Shown here piece by piece: positions 29,647-40,841 of a stretch of DNA of 64,000 bases. The stretch is taken from positions 18,948,986 through 19,012,985 of the forward strand of contig OW203722.1 in assembly GCA_934045075.1 (NCBI GenBank), given 5' to 3'. Each line of letters opens with the position of its first letter. Positions within the stretch are counted from its first letter, which is position 1. The position numbers and the translations under genes were made by a program. The notes below the pieces were generated by a model. The model was given only the letters and a program-made list of their open reading frames with translations, searched no databases and had not been told where the DNA came from. This DNA is from Yponomeuta sedellus. Its lineage: Eukaryota > Arthropoda > Insecta > Lepidoptera > Yponomeutidae.

Positions 29647-29862
29647 AAAAGTGAACATGAGAAGTCTTAACAACTGTGACAACTATTTTTAGAACTTACA
29701 ATCTAGAATCTGTGATCAATAGATTGGAACTTTAATCGATTTCCGCTAAAAACAGCCGTTTTGATTCTAGGTTCTAGGTAGGTGGTTATTGATTCTAAGT
29801 TCTAGACTGTAGGTTCTTAAAATAGTTGTCACAGTTGTTAAGATTTTTCATGTTCACTTTTA
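29647..29862. mobile_element. MITE-4, complete copy
   Basis: About 60-bp inverted ends: 'AAAAGTGAACATGAGAAGTC', 'TTAACAACTGTGACAACTAT' at the left, and the complements 'ATAGTTGTCACAGTTGTTAA', 'CATGTTCACTTTT' at the right. The arms extend through AGAACCTACA-like sequence. Total 216 bp, no coding capacity. A partial copy is at 9330. Confidence 0.8.
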
Positions 29863-29924
29863 AATAAAAACGTATTATAACACAATTTATGTTTTTTTCC
29901 ATTGGTGGCGCTAGTTAGCACCTT

Positions 29925-30030
29925 AAAGCACCTTATTAAGACAATTCGATATACATTGCTTAGCCGTGTCTTCCTACTTGTTAATCTGTGGGTTAATCGA
30001 CTTTGCAATGTACTTCGAATTGTCATAGTA
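29925..30030 (+). repeat. Interspersed repeat R3
   Basis: 'AATTCGATATACATTGCTTA', 'TCCTACTTGTTAATCTGTGG', 'GCAATGTACTTCGAATTGTC'. It matches 52130-52230 and, inverted, 7335-7460. Confidence 0.5.
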
Positions 30031-30199
30031 AACTAGGATTTATAATTCTATGAAATAGTCTCCTATACTCAAATCGGCTAAGATCGATTTTGTATGAGCA
30101 AACAGGGCTCCGATAAATATTTTCATTCCATTATCACTTCGCTTGCAGAAAATGTTATCAAACCTCTTGTCATACACTTTGCCGAGATACTGACTTAGT

Positions 30200-30480
30200 A
30201 ATATGAATTAAAACCCTATTTAGAGGCTAAAAAATCCACCCATGCCGGGACTCAAACCCGCGACCTCTGGCTAATGGGCAACTGAGCTAATGAGCAAGTA
30301 CCGGCATCAGTGAAATTTCGAACCTCTTTACAATACTATCTGTATTACTTACAGGCAGCAACATCTGGCTGAAGTTATTTGCATCACTTGCAGCCCCTAC
30401 TACCAACCTACTTTGCAGTTAGGTTTTACATCGGAATGATGTGGCTGTACCCACATGATTATATATTTTTTTGCATTAAT
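30200..30480 (-). mobile_element. SINE-B copy with internal deletion
   Basis: Minus strand: tail, 'CCGGGACTCAAACCCGCGAC', then 'TGGCTAATGGGCAACTGAGC' where the anticodon arm has been lost or rearranged. The head continues to 'TTAGGTTTTACATCGGAATG' and 'CCCACATGATTATAT'. Confidence 0.82.
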
Positions 30481-33400
30481 ATGTATTAACTAAATTCCGG
30501 ATTCACTAACTTGAATTTTTGTCGGAAGAGTGAATCCGGAGTTAAGTTATTAATGTGTAGTGCTTACGGATGTTTTAGTTCACAGATGGATGGATAGATT
30601 GATAACACTTTATTCCACAACCAGAAAAAAATAATTACAACCATGAACCGAATTACTATTCGATAGTTATCACTAGGTTAGACCCACTAGATTCAATGGG
30701 AATCGGCCTAGAGCAGGCTATTGTCGCAGCTCAGTTCGAGAGCGCCCCTCCCGTAGACAATGGAGTCTTATCTCGCGGCAAGCGGTATTCAGTACCGCTG
30801 ATTTAATCAACTAACGTATGAAAACAATGCTGTCTTCTTTAGGGACGCTACGTGACTTAATTGACCGACGAGTGGTTAAAAAGACTTCGCTGGCCGAGCC
30901 TATTTACTTAGGAGCTCTAATTTCACAGGGATTTCTGCTGAAATAAGATCTAACGATAACCTAAAAGTAAGGCTCTCGCAAAGCCAATACGAACCTAACC
31001 GCTTCAGAGTAATTTCAGTGCATTATTCTTAGAAACCCATGTTGCACTTGACAGAATTCGTTTATGAAAACGTCAGAAAAGCACAGGGAACGTTTTACAA
31101 GCAATTTCACGCTTTTGTCTAAATATAAAAGGCACTAGAAGCTAACAATACACCCTTACAGCTCGAAGCAGTTAGCTTGGGGTTATTACATTTATTCCAA
31201 ATGCGCACAAAAACGTTTCCACGGGAGCGTAGTCTCTCTTTTCCCAAGTTATTATAACGTAAAGCAATTCCAGAGAGAGCGTGCAACGTGGAAACCTAAT
31301 GTGTATGAGTCTCGTCGGTATTGCAACACATCTTTGCGATAATTCGATTTCACTCAGTAATGCCACCTGTGCAATTTGCAACGCAATTACGAATGCATTC
31401 TCTCTGTTTCTCCTCTGGATAATGTTATTATGCCACGTGAACTGCACACTGCTTTTCATAATAATGCGGGGCTAAGTGTGTTTTAATTTTATTTTGTCTT
31501 CCGTCTCTATGTCTGGCAGCAATTTGCGCGAGTTTACTTTTAACTGAATGCAATCAATTTGAAAATGAACAACACCGAGGTCTTGTTAGCAAAATTTGTG
31601 AATTCGCTCTTCCCGGTACAGAAATTTGGCTGGCCGTTAACGCTAAAATATCAAAGTATGAAGGTAGGTGGGCTGACAATGGAAAATAAATAAATTTGGA
31701 ATATTCTCTACTCGGCCTTCTAATCGAAGACACTGCTTGGGGTGAAGAGCTGCCTATTGTGAAAGATTCCATCGAATTCCATTGTTGGCAGTTTGAAAAC
31801 TTGGCAATTGTCAAACTGGTTGAAAGGCCCTCCGCCAACCGGGAACGGGAAGAATATTAAAGAATCTTCAACTTTCCCAAACTTTGGGGCACTTTCTTAA
31901 GAAAATGTGGTTCCATTCGTGTATTAAAATGTTTTAGAAAAGTATTTGCTCTCGCTCAAAGCGGCACGGATTTGGGCTTAAGTGAATAATGGCATTTGAG
32001 GACTTTTCTTGCGCACCGATTAACATAATTCGAAGGCCATACTCTCGATGACAATAAGGGCTTTTCAGCTCGGCGTTTTTGACAACTGTCAGTTGGGTTC
32101 CCCAAAAGCTACTAGATGGCGCCGTGCCTAACTCTGTCTGAGAACGGAGGTTATTGACACAGAGTACCTATATAGGAGTGACAGAATCATAGAGTAGAAA
32201 GAAGACCAGTAACCAATGATACCTTGCTGCATACTATCAGCTATGCAGAAACGTTTCTTCAGTTTCTGGTCAGTTAGCCTCCTTCATTCAGATAGAGCAA
32301 CCACTAGCGCCATCAATTGATTAAAAGTGGTACAACTTTATTTTTTTAAGTCCCTCTGAAAAGCGCTCATTTAGAAATTTCACTATCCAAACGTGGATTT
32401 TAAAATGGGAATTCAAATATTATACAGTCACGTTTTCAATCACAAGTCCGATAGGCAAAGGCGGTAATCCTTGCAAATGCCTGCAAACGTTTGTAATCAA
32501 CGTTGGATATTGGAACGCAGTTTAGTCTGCTCGGCAGTTAAATAAAATTTGCTCAGGCAAAAATCTTTAGACTTCATTTGGCTATGTAAGCAATAAATCA
32601 TCTCGCAAACCTACAGGAGGATTAGGGGGTCCAGTAGGTAGGTATAAACGGAAGGCGGTGGGCCATTACCGATTCCTGTCCGAAAGTAAACTTTGTTTTA
32701 CTGGCACAGAATTAATATTCATTAAAAAATCTTTTTCAACATCATTCCGTGGAAACTTCGTAATCAGCCCCATGTCAGAAGAAGGAAGGCGATGGTGGGA
32801 CGGGTGCTACATCAGCGAATTTAAGAGTTTTATGACTTAGCAAATGGATTTTTCCGGTTTATTTTTTTACAGATTCTGTTAAGAGTACAGAATTTGATTT
32901 CCTAAGAATAACAAAATTCCCGTCAGTTTACAAAATGTTTAAATGTTAAACATTGACATCGCAGGACGTTAAAATTAACTCTTTGAGAAGGATAGACCTA
33001 AGACTGAAGCCGACTTGCGACTTGCGAATGTCACCACTTAAATCGAATTTATTAGAGGTGATACATGCACATGTACTGACCGGTTATAATCCTATCCCGA
33101 TACATGACTGACACCGATATGAATATTGCTAGGTTTGTTGTGATGTGTGACACTTGCAGAAAATATATATCGTGAGTTCGGGATGCAAAAAAAAAAGTGA
33201 ACTGCCTGAATCAAAAACCATTTCGAGCTTAGCATCCAAACTACAGTATTTTTAATGTAAGAGTTTTTCATCATAAAAGATGAGCCTTATTTTAAGTAAA
33301 TAATAATATTGAAATGCCCGTAATATGACCTCTATGATGACTTCACATGTTAAATCGTCTGTGGTAGTAGTTATTCTGTGGAAAAACTTCCAATGGCCTG

Positions 33401-33671
33401 TCAACTTCATCTGTCAAACATCTGTCTTTTTACACTGAACCATAGACAAATCCAATCGCGAACTCTACCTACACACAGAGTATGTAACATATGACGTCAC
33501 GCCGAATAATATTCATTTTAATTAAATAACAATGATAAACTCGATTAATCACGACAAAAATGAAATTCGTTTCTTAAAATTACATCTACTATCAGAATAT
33601 AAAATAAAATCCGATCATAAAAAAAACTTTGCATCCCTAATTCAGCTCGGAAAAGACTATGTTGTAACTTT
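30481..33671. other. About 3.2 kb, no recognised gene or dated repeat
   Basis: The largest stretch without recognised elements. A hairpin at 30486-30545 pairs 'ATTCCGGATTCACT' with 'AGTGAATCCGGAGT'. A LINE-tail-like 'ACACTTTATTCCACAACC' lies at 30607. Minus frames at 31172-31459 and 31554-31838 and a plus frame at 33532-33828 (which runs into the SINE at 33672) are not recognised. If the window holds any host exon, this stretch is a candidate place. Confidence 0.35.
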
Positions 33672-33900
33672 CGACGACCTCGGTGGCGCAGCGGTTTGGC
33701 ACGCTAACTGTAAAACCGAAGGTCTCGGGTTCGATCCCCGGCCGGGACATACACGGAACTTTTCGTGTTTGTCTCGGGTCTTGGATGTCATCTATGTATT
33801 AATTGTACTAAATCTATCGTCGAGTTAGCCCTATAACACAAGTCATTTATTTGTACTTAGTATAGGACTAACGAGATCTGTGTAATATGTCCATGAATAA
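33672..33900 (+). mobile_element. SINE-D (tRNA-like)
   Basis: tRNA-like head 'GACCTCGGTGGCGCAGCGGT' (A box) and 'CTCGGGTTCGATCCCCGGCC' (B box), then the typical body 'GTCTCGGGTCTTGGATGTCA', 'TCTATGTATTAATTGTACT', 'CCCTATAACACAAGTCATTT' and 'ATCTGTGTAATATGTCC', ending in an (ATT)n tail to about 33920. A head-only inverted copy is at 62985. Confidence 0.85.
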
Positions 33901-33920
33901 TTATTATTATTATTTATTAT

Positions 33921-34377
33921 CTGTTTATAGCAGTTAATACGCGACTCGGCGTCGTATACTGCCTACTCTCGTCTAGTCTGTCTGTTTACGTTTCAAGCTA
34001 GTTAGGCCGGAAAGAATCACGGAAAAAGAGAATAATTTCAGGGCAACCGCCCGGAACTAAAAACAATAACTCTCGAGGAAGTAATTCGGGAACTTTCTGA
34101 GGGCCGGCCGGACCATTTGTCCCGGACGGCCGGAAACTATGCCGGTAACCCGGCGGCCGTTCCGGAATTATTTCTCACTGTCACAGGGCGCGGTCGTCTA
34201 AGCCACTGGATTACTTAACCGATCTCCTAGTTGTCCTATTTTTGGGGCAACGGCCAGTGAAACAGAATCGAGCCCGCCCGTCCGTCTGACTTACCTTTAG
34301 AGGCTTTATCTCTTGGGCTTTAATACATTGGTAGCTAGTCGTTTTCCACTACGGCGGATTGACTAAATAATAGATTA
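33921..34377. other. GC-rich patch with hairpin, unrecognised
   Basis: 'GGGCCGGCCGGACC' and 'CCCGGACGGCCGG' (34102-34133) form a strong hairpin. No gene or recurrent repeat is seen. Confidence 0.4.
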
Positions 34378-34700
34378 TACTATTTTTATTTTTAATGCAC
34401 TAACCCGTGCTAAGGACAATTTTTAAAAAACCTATTTAGAGACTAAAAATTCCACCCATGCCGGGATTTGAACCCGCGACCTCTGGCTATCCGTGCCAGC
34501 GCTCTTTCCAACTGAGCTAATGGGCGACTCACCGGCATCAGTGAAATTTCGAACCTCTTACACTATTCTCTGTATTACGTACAGGCAGCGACATCTGGCT
34601 TAAGTAAATTGCATCACTTACAGCCCCGACTACAGAGAGACTACTCGCGACTACTCTAATACAGAGAATAGTGTAAAGAGGTTCGAAACGTGTAAAGAGA
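34378..34700 (-). mobile_element. SINE-B copy plus inverted head scrap
   Basis: Minus-strand near full-length copy: 'TTTAATGCACTAACCCGTGC', 'CCGGGATTTGAACCCGCGAC', 'CCAACTGAGCTAATGGGCGA', 'CACTATTCTCTGTATTACGT', 'GCATCACTTACAGCCCCGAC'. It is followed at 34655-34690 by a plus-strand head scrap ('AATACAGAGAATAGTGTAAA'), again a head-to-head layout. Confidence 0.88.
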
Positions 34701-34959
34701 CGATAGATATATCGTAAAAACTGTACCATATTGTCGGACGGACAAAAATAATAAATATTTCAAATCATGTGGGTACCCATACGTGGGTACATGGAACGTG
34801 ACTAATATATTTTTGCTTGTGTTCTATCGTACAAACGGTAATAGATACCATTCTCAAACTGGGCGCGATCACAGTTAAGTACGAGTATCTACGTAATGAG
34901 ATGATTTACGCAGGTAATTTACTGTGATCCTTTCGTTTTATTAACATTTACATACGGGC

Positions 34960-35150
34960 ACATACATTTCTTCTGGCGCCACACTATGATACCCTGTGTC
35001 GTGGGAACCAAAAGCAACGACATCACAAGCATATAAGCATCCAAGACCTGGAGTTTTTTTTGTCCCCAGCCGGGGTTCGAACCCGGGACCTCTTGCATGG
35101 TAGGCAGATGCGCTACCGCTACGCCACACAGAGGCCGTCACGCGCGTCAT
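34960..35150 (-). mobile_element. SINE-E (tRNA-like)
   Basis: On the plus strand: 'CACACTATGATACCCTGTGT', 'CGTGGGAACC', 'AGCCGGGGTTCGAACCCGGG' (B-box complement), 'GGTAGGCAGATGCGCTACCG', 'CTACGCCACACAGAGGCCGT'. A full second copy is at 41285-41462. The head could fold as a tRNA but the family is clearly repetitive. Confidence 0.8.
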
Positions 35151-35154
35151 TACG

Positions 35155-35275
35155 CGAAAGCGAGAGGCCCAGGTTTGATTTCCAGTGCGGGGATGTACCT
35201 ATGACTTTGTTAATTTTCAAAATTACGTACATCTGCAAATTTATGTAACATTACCACACGCCAACGGTGAAGTAA
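35155..35275 (+). mobile_element. SINE-C fragment
   Basis: 'CCCAGGTTTGATTTCCAGTG', 'GGGATGTACCTATGACTTTG' and 'AAATTACGTACATCTG' match the B-box end and early body of SINE-C at 57270. Confidence 0.55.
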
Positions 35276-35599
35276 AGTATCTAGCCTTACAGTATATCAA
35301 TGAATAACAAAAACCGGCATCACGCAGTGTATAGGGTTCCGTACGAGAAGGTTTTTTTTTTATTTTAAATTACTTATAAACAACTAACTGACCCAGAGCA
35401 ATTTTTTTGTAGAATAGTGCGTCTTTTTCTCTATTGGCTTAACGGCTGCTCATAGAAACATGAATAAATTGAGGACAGTAGCACAATAATGAAGTTAAAA
35501 AAAAACTATCAGATTTAAGGCTACCGAGTAACAGTCAACCAACTCATAAAATGAAAACTTCAAATGGAGTCCATTAAAAAATACTTTTACGAAGTGATT
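35276..35599. other. AT-rich stretch, nothing recognised
   Basis: Contains T runs and no recurrent repeat that I can see. Confidence 0.35.
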
Positions 35600-35715
35600 T
35601 AGCATATCTCTATAATACAAAAATGAATCGCTGAATGTAAGCGCAAATGTCGAGAATAACTGAACCGATTTCGCTGATTCTTTTTTTAGAATATTCCTTG
35701 AAGTACGAAGATGGT
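35600..35715 (+). repeat. Interspersed repeat R8, copy 1 (Helitron-like?)
   Basis: 'AAAATGAATCGCTGAATGTA', 'AACTGAACCGATTTCGCTGA', 'TTAGAATATTCCTTGAAGTA', 'GATGGTTCTTACGGAGAGC'. Shared with 36245-36432. It is cut off by a SINE-B fragment at 35722. Confidence 0.6.
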
Positions 35716-35721
35716 TCTTAC

Positions 35722-35872
35722 GGAGAGCATCAGTGAAATTTCGAACCTCTTTACATATACTCTCTGTATTACGTACAGGCAGTGACAGCCAGATAGCCAG
35801 AGGTCGCGGGTTCGAATCCCGGCATGGGTGGAATTTTTAGCCTCTAAATAGGTTTATAAAACCTTTTTTTAA
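35722..35872 (+). mobile_element. SINE-B chimera of both orientations
   Basis: Opens with the head in reverse ('ATCAGTGAAATTTCGAACCT', 'TCTGTATTACGTACAGGCAG'). Without any A box it then switches to the forward B-box half ('GGTCGCGGGTTCGAATCCCG') and tail. It is an internal-deletion product of an inverted pair. Confidence 0.8.
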
Positions 35873-36079
35873 GTTTTTTACTTGTTTGATATCGTTTTAT
35901 ATTATTATGACTAATTTTTAAAAATGGGACAATGTAAACGCATCACAAGACGGTAAAAACATTCCTAAAAGTTATTCGTGCTTTCCTCATTTTTTACGTA
36001 GATTCGTTTCAGTGACATTGTCATGTTTCGTACAAAACCCTTTCAATGAAGATTATAAAATAGTTAAGTATATATTAAA

Positions 36080-36160
36080 CGGTCTAATTGCGATTATTTA
36101 TTAGGTAAAACGTAATTACCTTAATTCCCGACGTTTTGACAGCGTTTCAGCATTACTGTA
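36080..36160 (-). mobile_element. MITE-3, inverted partial copy
   Basis: 'AACGGTCTAATTGCGATTAT', 'TTATTAGGTAAAACGTAATT', 'ATTCCCGACGTTTTGACAGC' are the complement of the 6737 and 46325 copies. Confidence 0.6.
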
Positions 36161-36244
36161 GTGAGAGGGTATTTATAAGTTCAATTAGTATTGCAGGGGC
36201 CCCACGGCAATACCTACTGATTGTAGATAGATGGAGAACACTTT

Positions 36245-36432
36245 ATCTATAATATAAAAAAAAAATCGCTGAATGTGTTGGTAAGCGCAAATCTCGAGAG
36301 CAGCTGAACCGATTTCGTCAATTCTTTTTTTTAGAATATTTCTTGAAGTATGAGAATGGTTCTTACGGAGAGCAAATAAAAAAAAATAAAAGGATCGACT
36401 GTTAGGCGGTACGAAGTTCGCTGGGTCAGCTA
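36245..36432 (+). repeat. Interspersed repeat R8, copy 2, ending CTAG (Helitron-like?)
   Basis: Same blocks as 35600-35715, continuing to 'GGCGGTACGAAGTTCGCTGG' and 'GTCAGCTAGTTG'. A 3' end in CTAG followed by T is compatible with a lepidopteran Helitron terminus. I see no clear 5' TC start or preceding hairpin, so the class is tentative. Confidence 0.45.
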
Positions 36433-37381
36433 GTTGTACATAAAAATGAAAATTACACAGATATTTCTTGACTGAGAGTACAAACGGCCTTGTCACTTAA
36501 AGTGATCTCTTCCAGACAACCTTTGGATGGACTGGACTAATACATTAGAGAAGGAAGAAGACGTACAAACGAAACATACAAAATGATAATTTTAGAGTTA
36601 CATAGTAATACATAAGTTACATTGTAAATAAATATTGATGGCCTTGATGACCTAAGCTCATAGATTTTCCTAAGATCTAGGACAGTCTCGTCTAAACATA
36701 AGGCCAAAGTCTACCTTCAATTCTCCAAAGGGAGAGTTGAATATAGAGCCTGGCCGGCAAGCGAACGGTGAGTGGGTATATAAAGATCCTGTGAACTCGT
36801 TCCTTTTCACACTCAAAAGAGTTACTGTGACGACACGTCGTACCCTTTTCTTTCTAAATTTACCCACTTTCCACGTACTGATTCCTTTTCCCCGAAAGAA
36901 AAAATCACACGAGCCCTATTTGGTACCGAATTGAAGGCTTAAATAAATGCTTAAGTTTATTTTGTCCCATCCCGCTCTTTCATTAAGAAAAAAATATACC
37001 CATCTCTCTCCCACATGAACAAATGTGCCTTTCACAATTCTCCGTCAACGCAACGATTGTAATAAAAGCTCGAAACATCTTCGCATTTTATACATTTTCG
37101 CTGAAATTTTCGCTGGCATTACGGCCGCGCCTTCCGTAAGGAGAGACGATCTGCAAAACGAGGTCGCAACTTAAAGTTGGCTGGTGTTTTCAGCAGAACG
37201 AATAGTGGGGGTAGTTGTATAAAATCGCCGAGGCATCTGGGTCTTACGCTAGCTTTTGTAAGCAGCTATGCAAGAAGCCAAGCCTCTACTCCCGTCCTCA
37301 AATGTAATGACTGAATTTCTATACCCACCTATATGTACTTGTAGCGATAAGACCGCCAATTTTATCATATTTTAAATTTTA
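36433..37381. other. Unrecognised, with a LINE-tail scrap
   Basis: 36495-36540 'GATCTCTTCCAGACAACCTT' matches the LINE 3' end family. 37335-37375 'AGCGATAAGACCGCCAATTT' is another scrap of it. Frames at 36670-36867 (-) and 36737-36934 (+) overlap and are not recognised. Confidence 0.4.
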
Positions 37382-37499
37382 CTAGCTGTGGCCCGCGGTG
37401 TTATGCGCGGTTTATCAATTTTTCCACGGGAATAAGATATTTTCCCGCAGTAAAAAGTAGCCTGTATGTTAATCCAGGGTGTCAGCTATACAATTGGGG
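37382..37499 (-). repeat. Interspersed repeat (ACTAGCTGTGGCCCGCGG type)
   Basis: 'ACTAGCTGTGGCCCGCGGTG', 'TTTCCCGCAGTAAAAAGTAG', 'CTGTATGTTAATCCAGGGTG' is a common lepidopteran end sequence. Read on the minus strand it ends in CAGCTAGT, as does the 36432 end. It is either a Helitron end or a LINE 3' region. Confidence 0.5.
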
Positions 37500-37725
37500 C
37501 CATCCGACCTGTGCTCAGCCAGTGGTACAGGCGCGAGCATACTTACGTACCACCTGACGCAGTTCCTCTCCGGACACGGTTGTTTCGGAAGGTACTTGCA
37601 TAGGGTGGCAGGTCGAGAGCCGACCACCAAGTGCCAAGACTGTGACTGTGACGAGGATACGTCCAGTCACACGTTGGAGGTGTCTCCGGCATGGGCGGAG
37701 GAGCGCGCGACTAATACATTTTCAG
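37500..37725 (+). pseudogene. R1-like LINE pol, C-terminal fragment
   Basis: The plus frame reads TYHLTQFLSGHGCFGRYLHR, then VAGREPTTKCQDCDCDED, then TSSHTLEVSPAWAEER. The spacing CxxC...H near the end is the zinc-knuckle region found after the reverse transcriptase in R1-type LINEs; the last Cys of the usual CCHC is replaced by Ser (VSPAW). The frame decays after AEER. No catalytic part is left. Confidence 0.72.
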
Positions 37726-37949
37726 AACCTGTAATTTTGATTGAGGACATATCAAAATTATAATTATACCTACGCAATTAAAAACCTTGAACCTTTCTGG
37801 GGCAGCAGTTACAACAATTACTTCTTAATTGTCGACCTTAGCCCGTAACTTTCACTTACAAAGTTACTATTTTTTATAAAGAGATAATACCGTGCATTAA
37901 CGGAAATATGAAACCACTTTTAAAAACTACTAGTTAAAACATAGGCAGA

Positions 37950-38050
37950 GACCAAGGACTACCGCTTGCCACGATCCTGACAAATTACCTTCGCTTCATC
38001 AACGATCATTAGTCTTTGCATACACGCACGCCGATTCCGCCCCTATATGG
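37950..38050 (-). pseudogene. RTE-like C-terminal scrap
   Basis: 'AGGCAGAGACCAAGGACTAC', 'CACGATCCTGACAAATTACC', 'CTTCGCTTCATCAACG' is the same antisense region as 18290-18360 and the complement of 53260-53330. Confidence 0.6.
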
Positions 38051-38056
38051 TCGAAG

Positions 38057-38420
38057 GAAGCGCTCATGGCCTAGGCGAACCAGGTGATTGGAATCAATCA
38101 CTTGAGTTAAGCAACAACAGGCGCGGTCAGGTGCAGGATGGGTGACCGACCCTTGAATACCGCTAGTGGCATTTTTCCGAGCGCTTCCGTGCTTCGCAAG
38201 GCACATTAAGCCGTTGGTGCCGGCTGTCGTGTAATGGCAGTCGTTAAGCCATGTCAGAGGCCTTATGGGCGGCTTGATAACTTCTGACAGTAAGGCCCGC
38301 CACTATCATACATTCCTCCACCAACCTGGACTAGGCCCCCGTGGTGGAGTATGGCCTAACTTTCCTGCGATGCACGAAGAGACCCGTGCCCCAGCAGTGG
38401 GGACATACAATTATTGATAA
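38057..38420 (+). mobile_element. SINE-A copy, full length (best reference copy)
   Basis: A complete copy: 'GAAGCGCTCATGGCCTAGGC', 'GATTGGAATCAATCACTTGA', 'GTTAAGCAACAACAGGCGCG', 'GTCAGGTGCAGGATGGGTGA', 'TCCGAGCGCTTCCGTGCTTC', 'GGCGGCTTGATAACTTCTGA', 'CGTGGTGGAGTATGGCCTAA', 'CCCCAGCAGTGGGGACATAC'. The first ~100 bases align to 5S rRNA from its 5' end with matching distances between the A-box, intermediate and C-box parts of the pol III promoter. Confidence 0.93.
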
Positions 38421-38474
38421 CGATAACGATTGGTCGAAGTATGTCCGAAGTGCGACATACCGACCCTTACGCCC

Positions 38475-38575
38475 ACATCCACTAGATATATTTATTTTGT
38501 CAATCTTTCGTCCTTCATCCTCTCTACATGTCTAAACCAACGCAACATTCCTGTCTCAATTTTAGTCCACAACGT
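38475..38575 (-). pseudogene. RTE-like pol fragment
   Basis: The complement encodes VERMKDER-like sequence. 'AAACCAACGCAACATTCCTG' is the antisense of 'GGAATGTTGCGTTGGTTTAG' at 53062. It is a short remnant of the same pol region. Confidence 0.6.
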
Positions 38576-40384
38576 TCTAAAACTACCACTACATGTTACT
38601 TAATTGTTAATCTCAAGTAGAGCCCTTGGAAAGGCGAGCGCCACGCATAGCCTTCCTTGGAGCAGGTCCAAGCGGGCCATTGTTGGGAATCCCATGAAAA
38701 GATCTCTGCCGGCGGTATTAATGAAAATTGGCGTGTGCCTCGGAAGAATGAATTAAATCTACGGCTTAGCAACTGCAATACGCCGGAATATCGCGCTCAG
38801 ACTAGTTTTTCATTTTCTCGTCGCTTTGTGGCGTGTCCAAATTGCGTTTTCGCGTTTTGGCAAGCGCAGTGTTTGACTGTCACAAATAAAACTGCAAATC
38901 AAACCGCAGGTAAAGAAAAATATGCCTAGAAAAAATCCCCCGTTCTATTAATATATGACTCACAGTCACAAATTCCATTTTCAAAACAGTATTTTTTTCC
39001 TTGCGAAATGTTATTTCCAGCCAGCTGTAACGTCCTTTATAATTATAAAACAGACTGAACGTCACATTTTTCTTAATTTCTTCTGCAAATTACGTTCTTC
39101 CAGCCAGTAAATCTGCTCTTGAGCTAAGAGGTAAAAAACACGCATACCTACATCCTCTAGGGGCTAGGGTACGCGATGATTTCTGCGATGTACGGGAGGC
39201 TGCTTGGGGGACGATTTACTTGACAGATTATTATGGGGTCGTTGCCTCTCTCCCTATTTCACTCACTGATAAACACATTTCCGTATGTGTGGAGCTCGAG
39301 ATGTCTACCGCACAAACAAAAGGGAGATGTGGTATGGAATTGTCACTAATAAATTATTCTTTCCTTGCTGAGATATTTTTTGTGGAAAGAAAGCAATACA
39401 CATGATATTTAATGTTTGTATATAAGTACTTACCTAACAAATAATACCTGTTACAAAAATCTCACATAAAAATTAAGATCCTTTTCACTCTGTCTTTTCC
39501 TGAAAAAAACATTGACTGTGTCAAGTATAAATTCACCGCATCTATGGATGGATTAACTATAACAACAGTTATTAGGGAGTAGTTTAAGAGCCATCCGAAT
39601 GCAATAATTGGTAGTTTTTACTCGACTACGGCAGAGCTCAAACCGAGGGCAGTGTGATTGGCTCGTATGTACCTATATCCAATTCAATGTTCCTTCATAA
39701 CTCCTTAACCAATGATTAGGTTTTGACAAATAATTTCTCAAAAGATTCCTCTCATTTGCCTGAGACTTGCATGAATACAATAACAAAAAATGCTATAAAG
39801 GCAATAATTTATTTTTTTCACTCTTACAATAAGTACCAACGATAGTTGCTGTCGCAGTAACGCACCAGTCTTAGGCTATTATCAATCCCATACATCAATC
39901 CAATCTGGCACATTTGGTTTCCATAAAACCAAGCAGAAAAACAAACTTCCGGCGCGACTGCCGCAACATTCAGAGATTCCAAATTCAAATCACACCAAAA
40001 CAAGCGCGCATCGCCGCATAGCAACACGACTATCTGTTCCATATTAAAAGTAGCTCGCAATTGGCAGGCTTTGCCAGTGGTAACATGTTGCGCGAAGTTC
40101 GGAAGGGCCGGGGTATCAGTAGACAAGGCCCCGGGCACAACTTGGGAACCTAAAACAGAAGTTACAACTCGAGAGCTTTCGCACAGAAGCGTATCAGAAC
40201 AGCTATTATCAGTGATTGGTCCTGCTACAAACGATACGATTCAACTAAGCACAAAAATTTTCGTATTGAATATTCAAGAACCCAGCGTTTGCTCTGCGAT
40301 CTTATGCAAAACATTTCGCTTTTTTCTTACAATCCATGTAGTCTATTCATACAATTATATGTCTACTACGTAAGCCATCGTCGG
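38576..40384. other. About 1.8 kb, nothing recognised
   Basis: The longest frames, 39824-40138 (-) and 40071-40373 (+), face each other and overlap; neither has a recognisable domain. Two 90-codon and smaller frames near 38657 and 38880 are likewise unassigned. Confidence 0.35.
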
Positions 40385-40475
40385 TTGTCTGGAAGAAATT
40401 GCTGTAAGCAGTAAGACCGCCAATCTTACTGTATCTGGTGAACAATAAAGAATATTCTTATGTTATCTTAAGTCC
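40385..40475 (+). mobile_element. LINE 3' end (CAATAAAG family)
   Basis: 'GGTTGTCTGGAAGAAATTGC', 'AGTAAGACCGCCAATCTTAC', 'AACAATAAAGAATATTCTTA'. Confidence 0.65.
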
Positions 40476-40841
40476 TCTCCAGATTGGCTGAGGTATAAGG
40501 ATAGAGGTCAGACACTCAGGTTTGCTCACCGTGTTAGTGGTATTGCTTGGATAGTACCGTGGTTAATTAAAGTTAATTGAAACCAAGCCAAGCCTATCCT
40601 TCTCGCCTCTCTATTTTGCGGTCGACAAGGCCCCAGGCGTCCCCAAGGACTTGTTCCCGGAAATCTTGAAACTCTGTCTGTTCCCCTCCCGGGTCGGGAT
40701 AAAGTGACGTCACGTTTGCTAAATTTTACACTTAGATAATGTTCAAGCCTCCAGCGCTTGTTTGATGTGCTGCGGAGGTGGGAAGACTGCGGGATTTACA
40801 TAAAGCTTCTTATAAAATAATAGACAGCCTACAACTGTATA

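Noticed and set aside
35060..35145. tRNA gene on the minus strand
   Set aside because: The same sequence with the same tail recurs at 41390-41460; it is SINE-E.
36245..36432. Firm Helitron assignment
   Set aside because: Only a CTAG-T end is seen; no 5' TC end, no terminal hairpin, no helicase; left as tentative.
38057..38160. 5S rRNA gene
   Set aside because: The 5S-like head is too diverged outside the promoter and is always fused to the SINE body; many dispersed copies exist.
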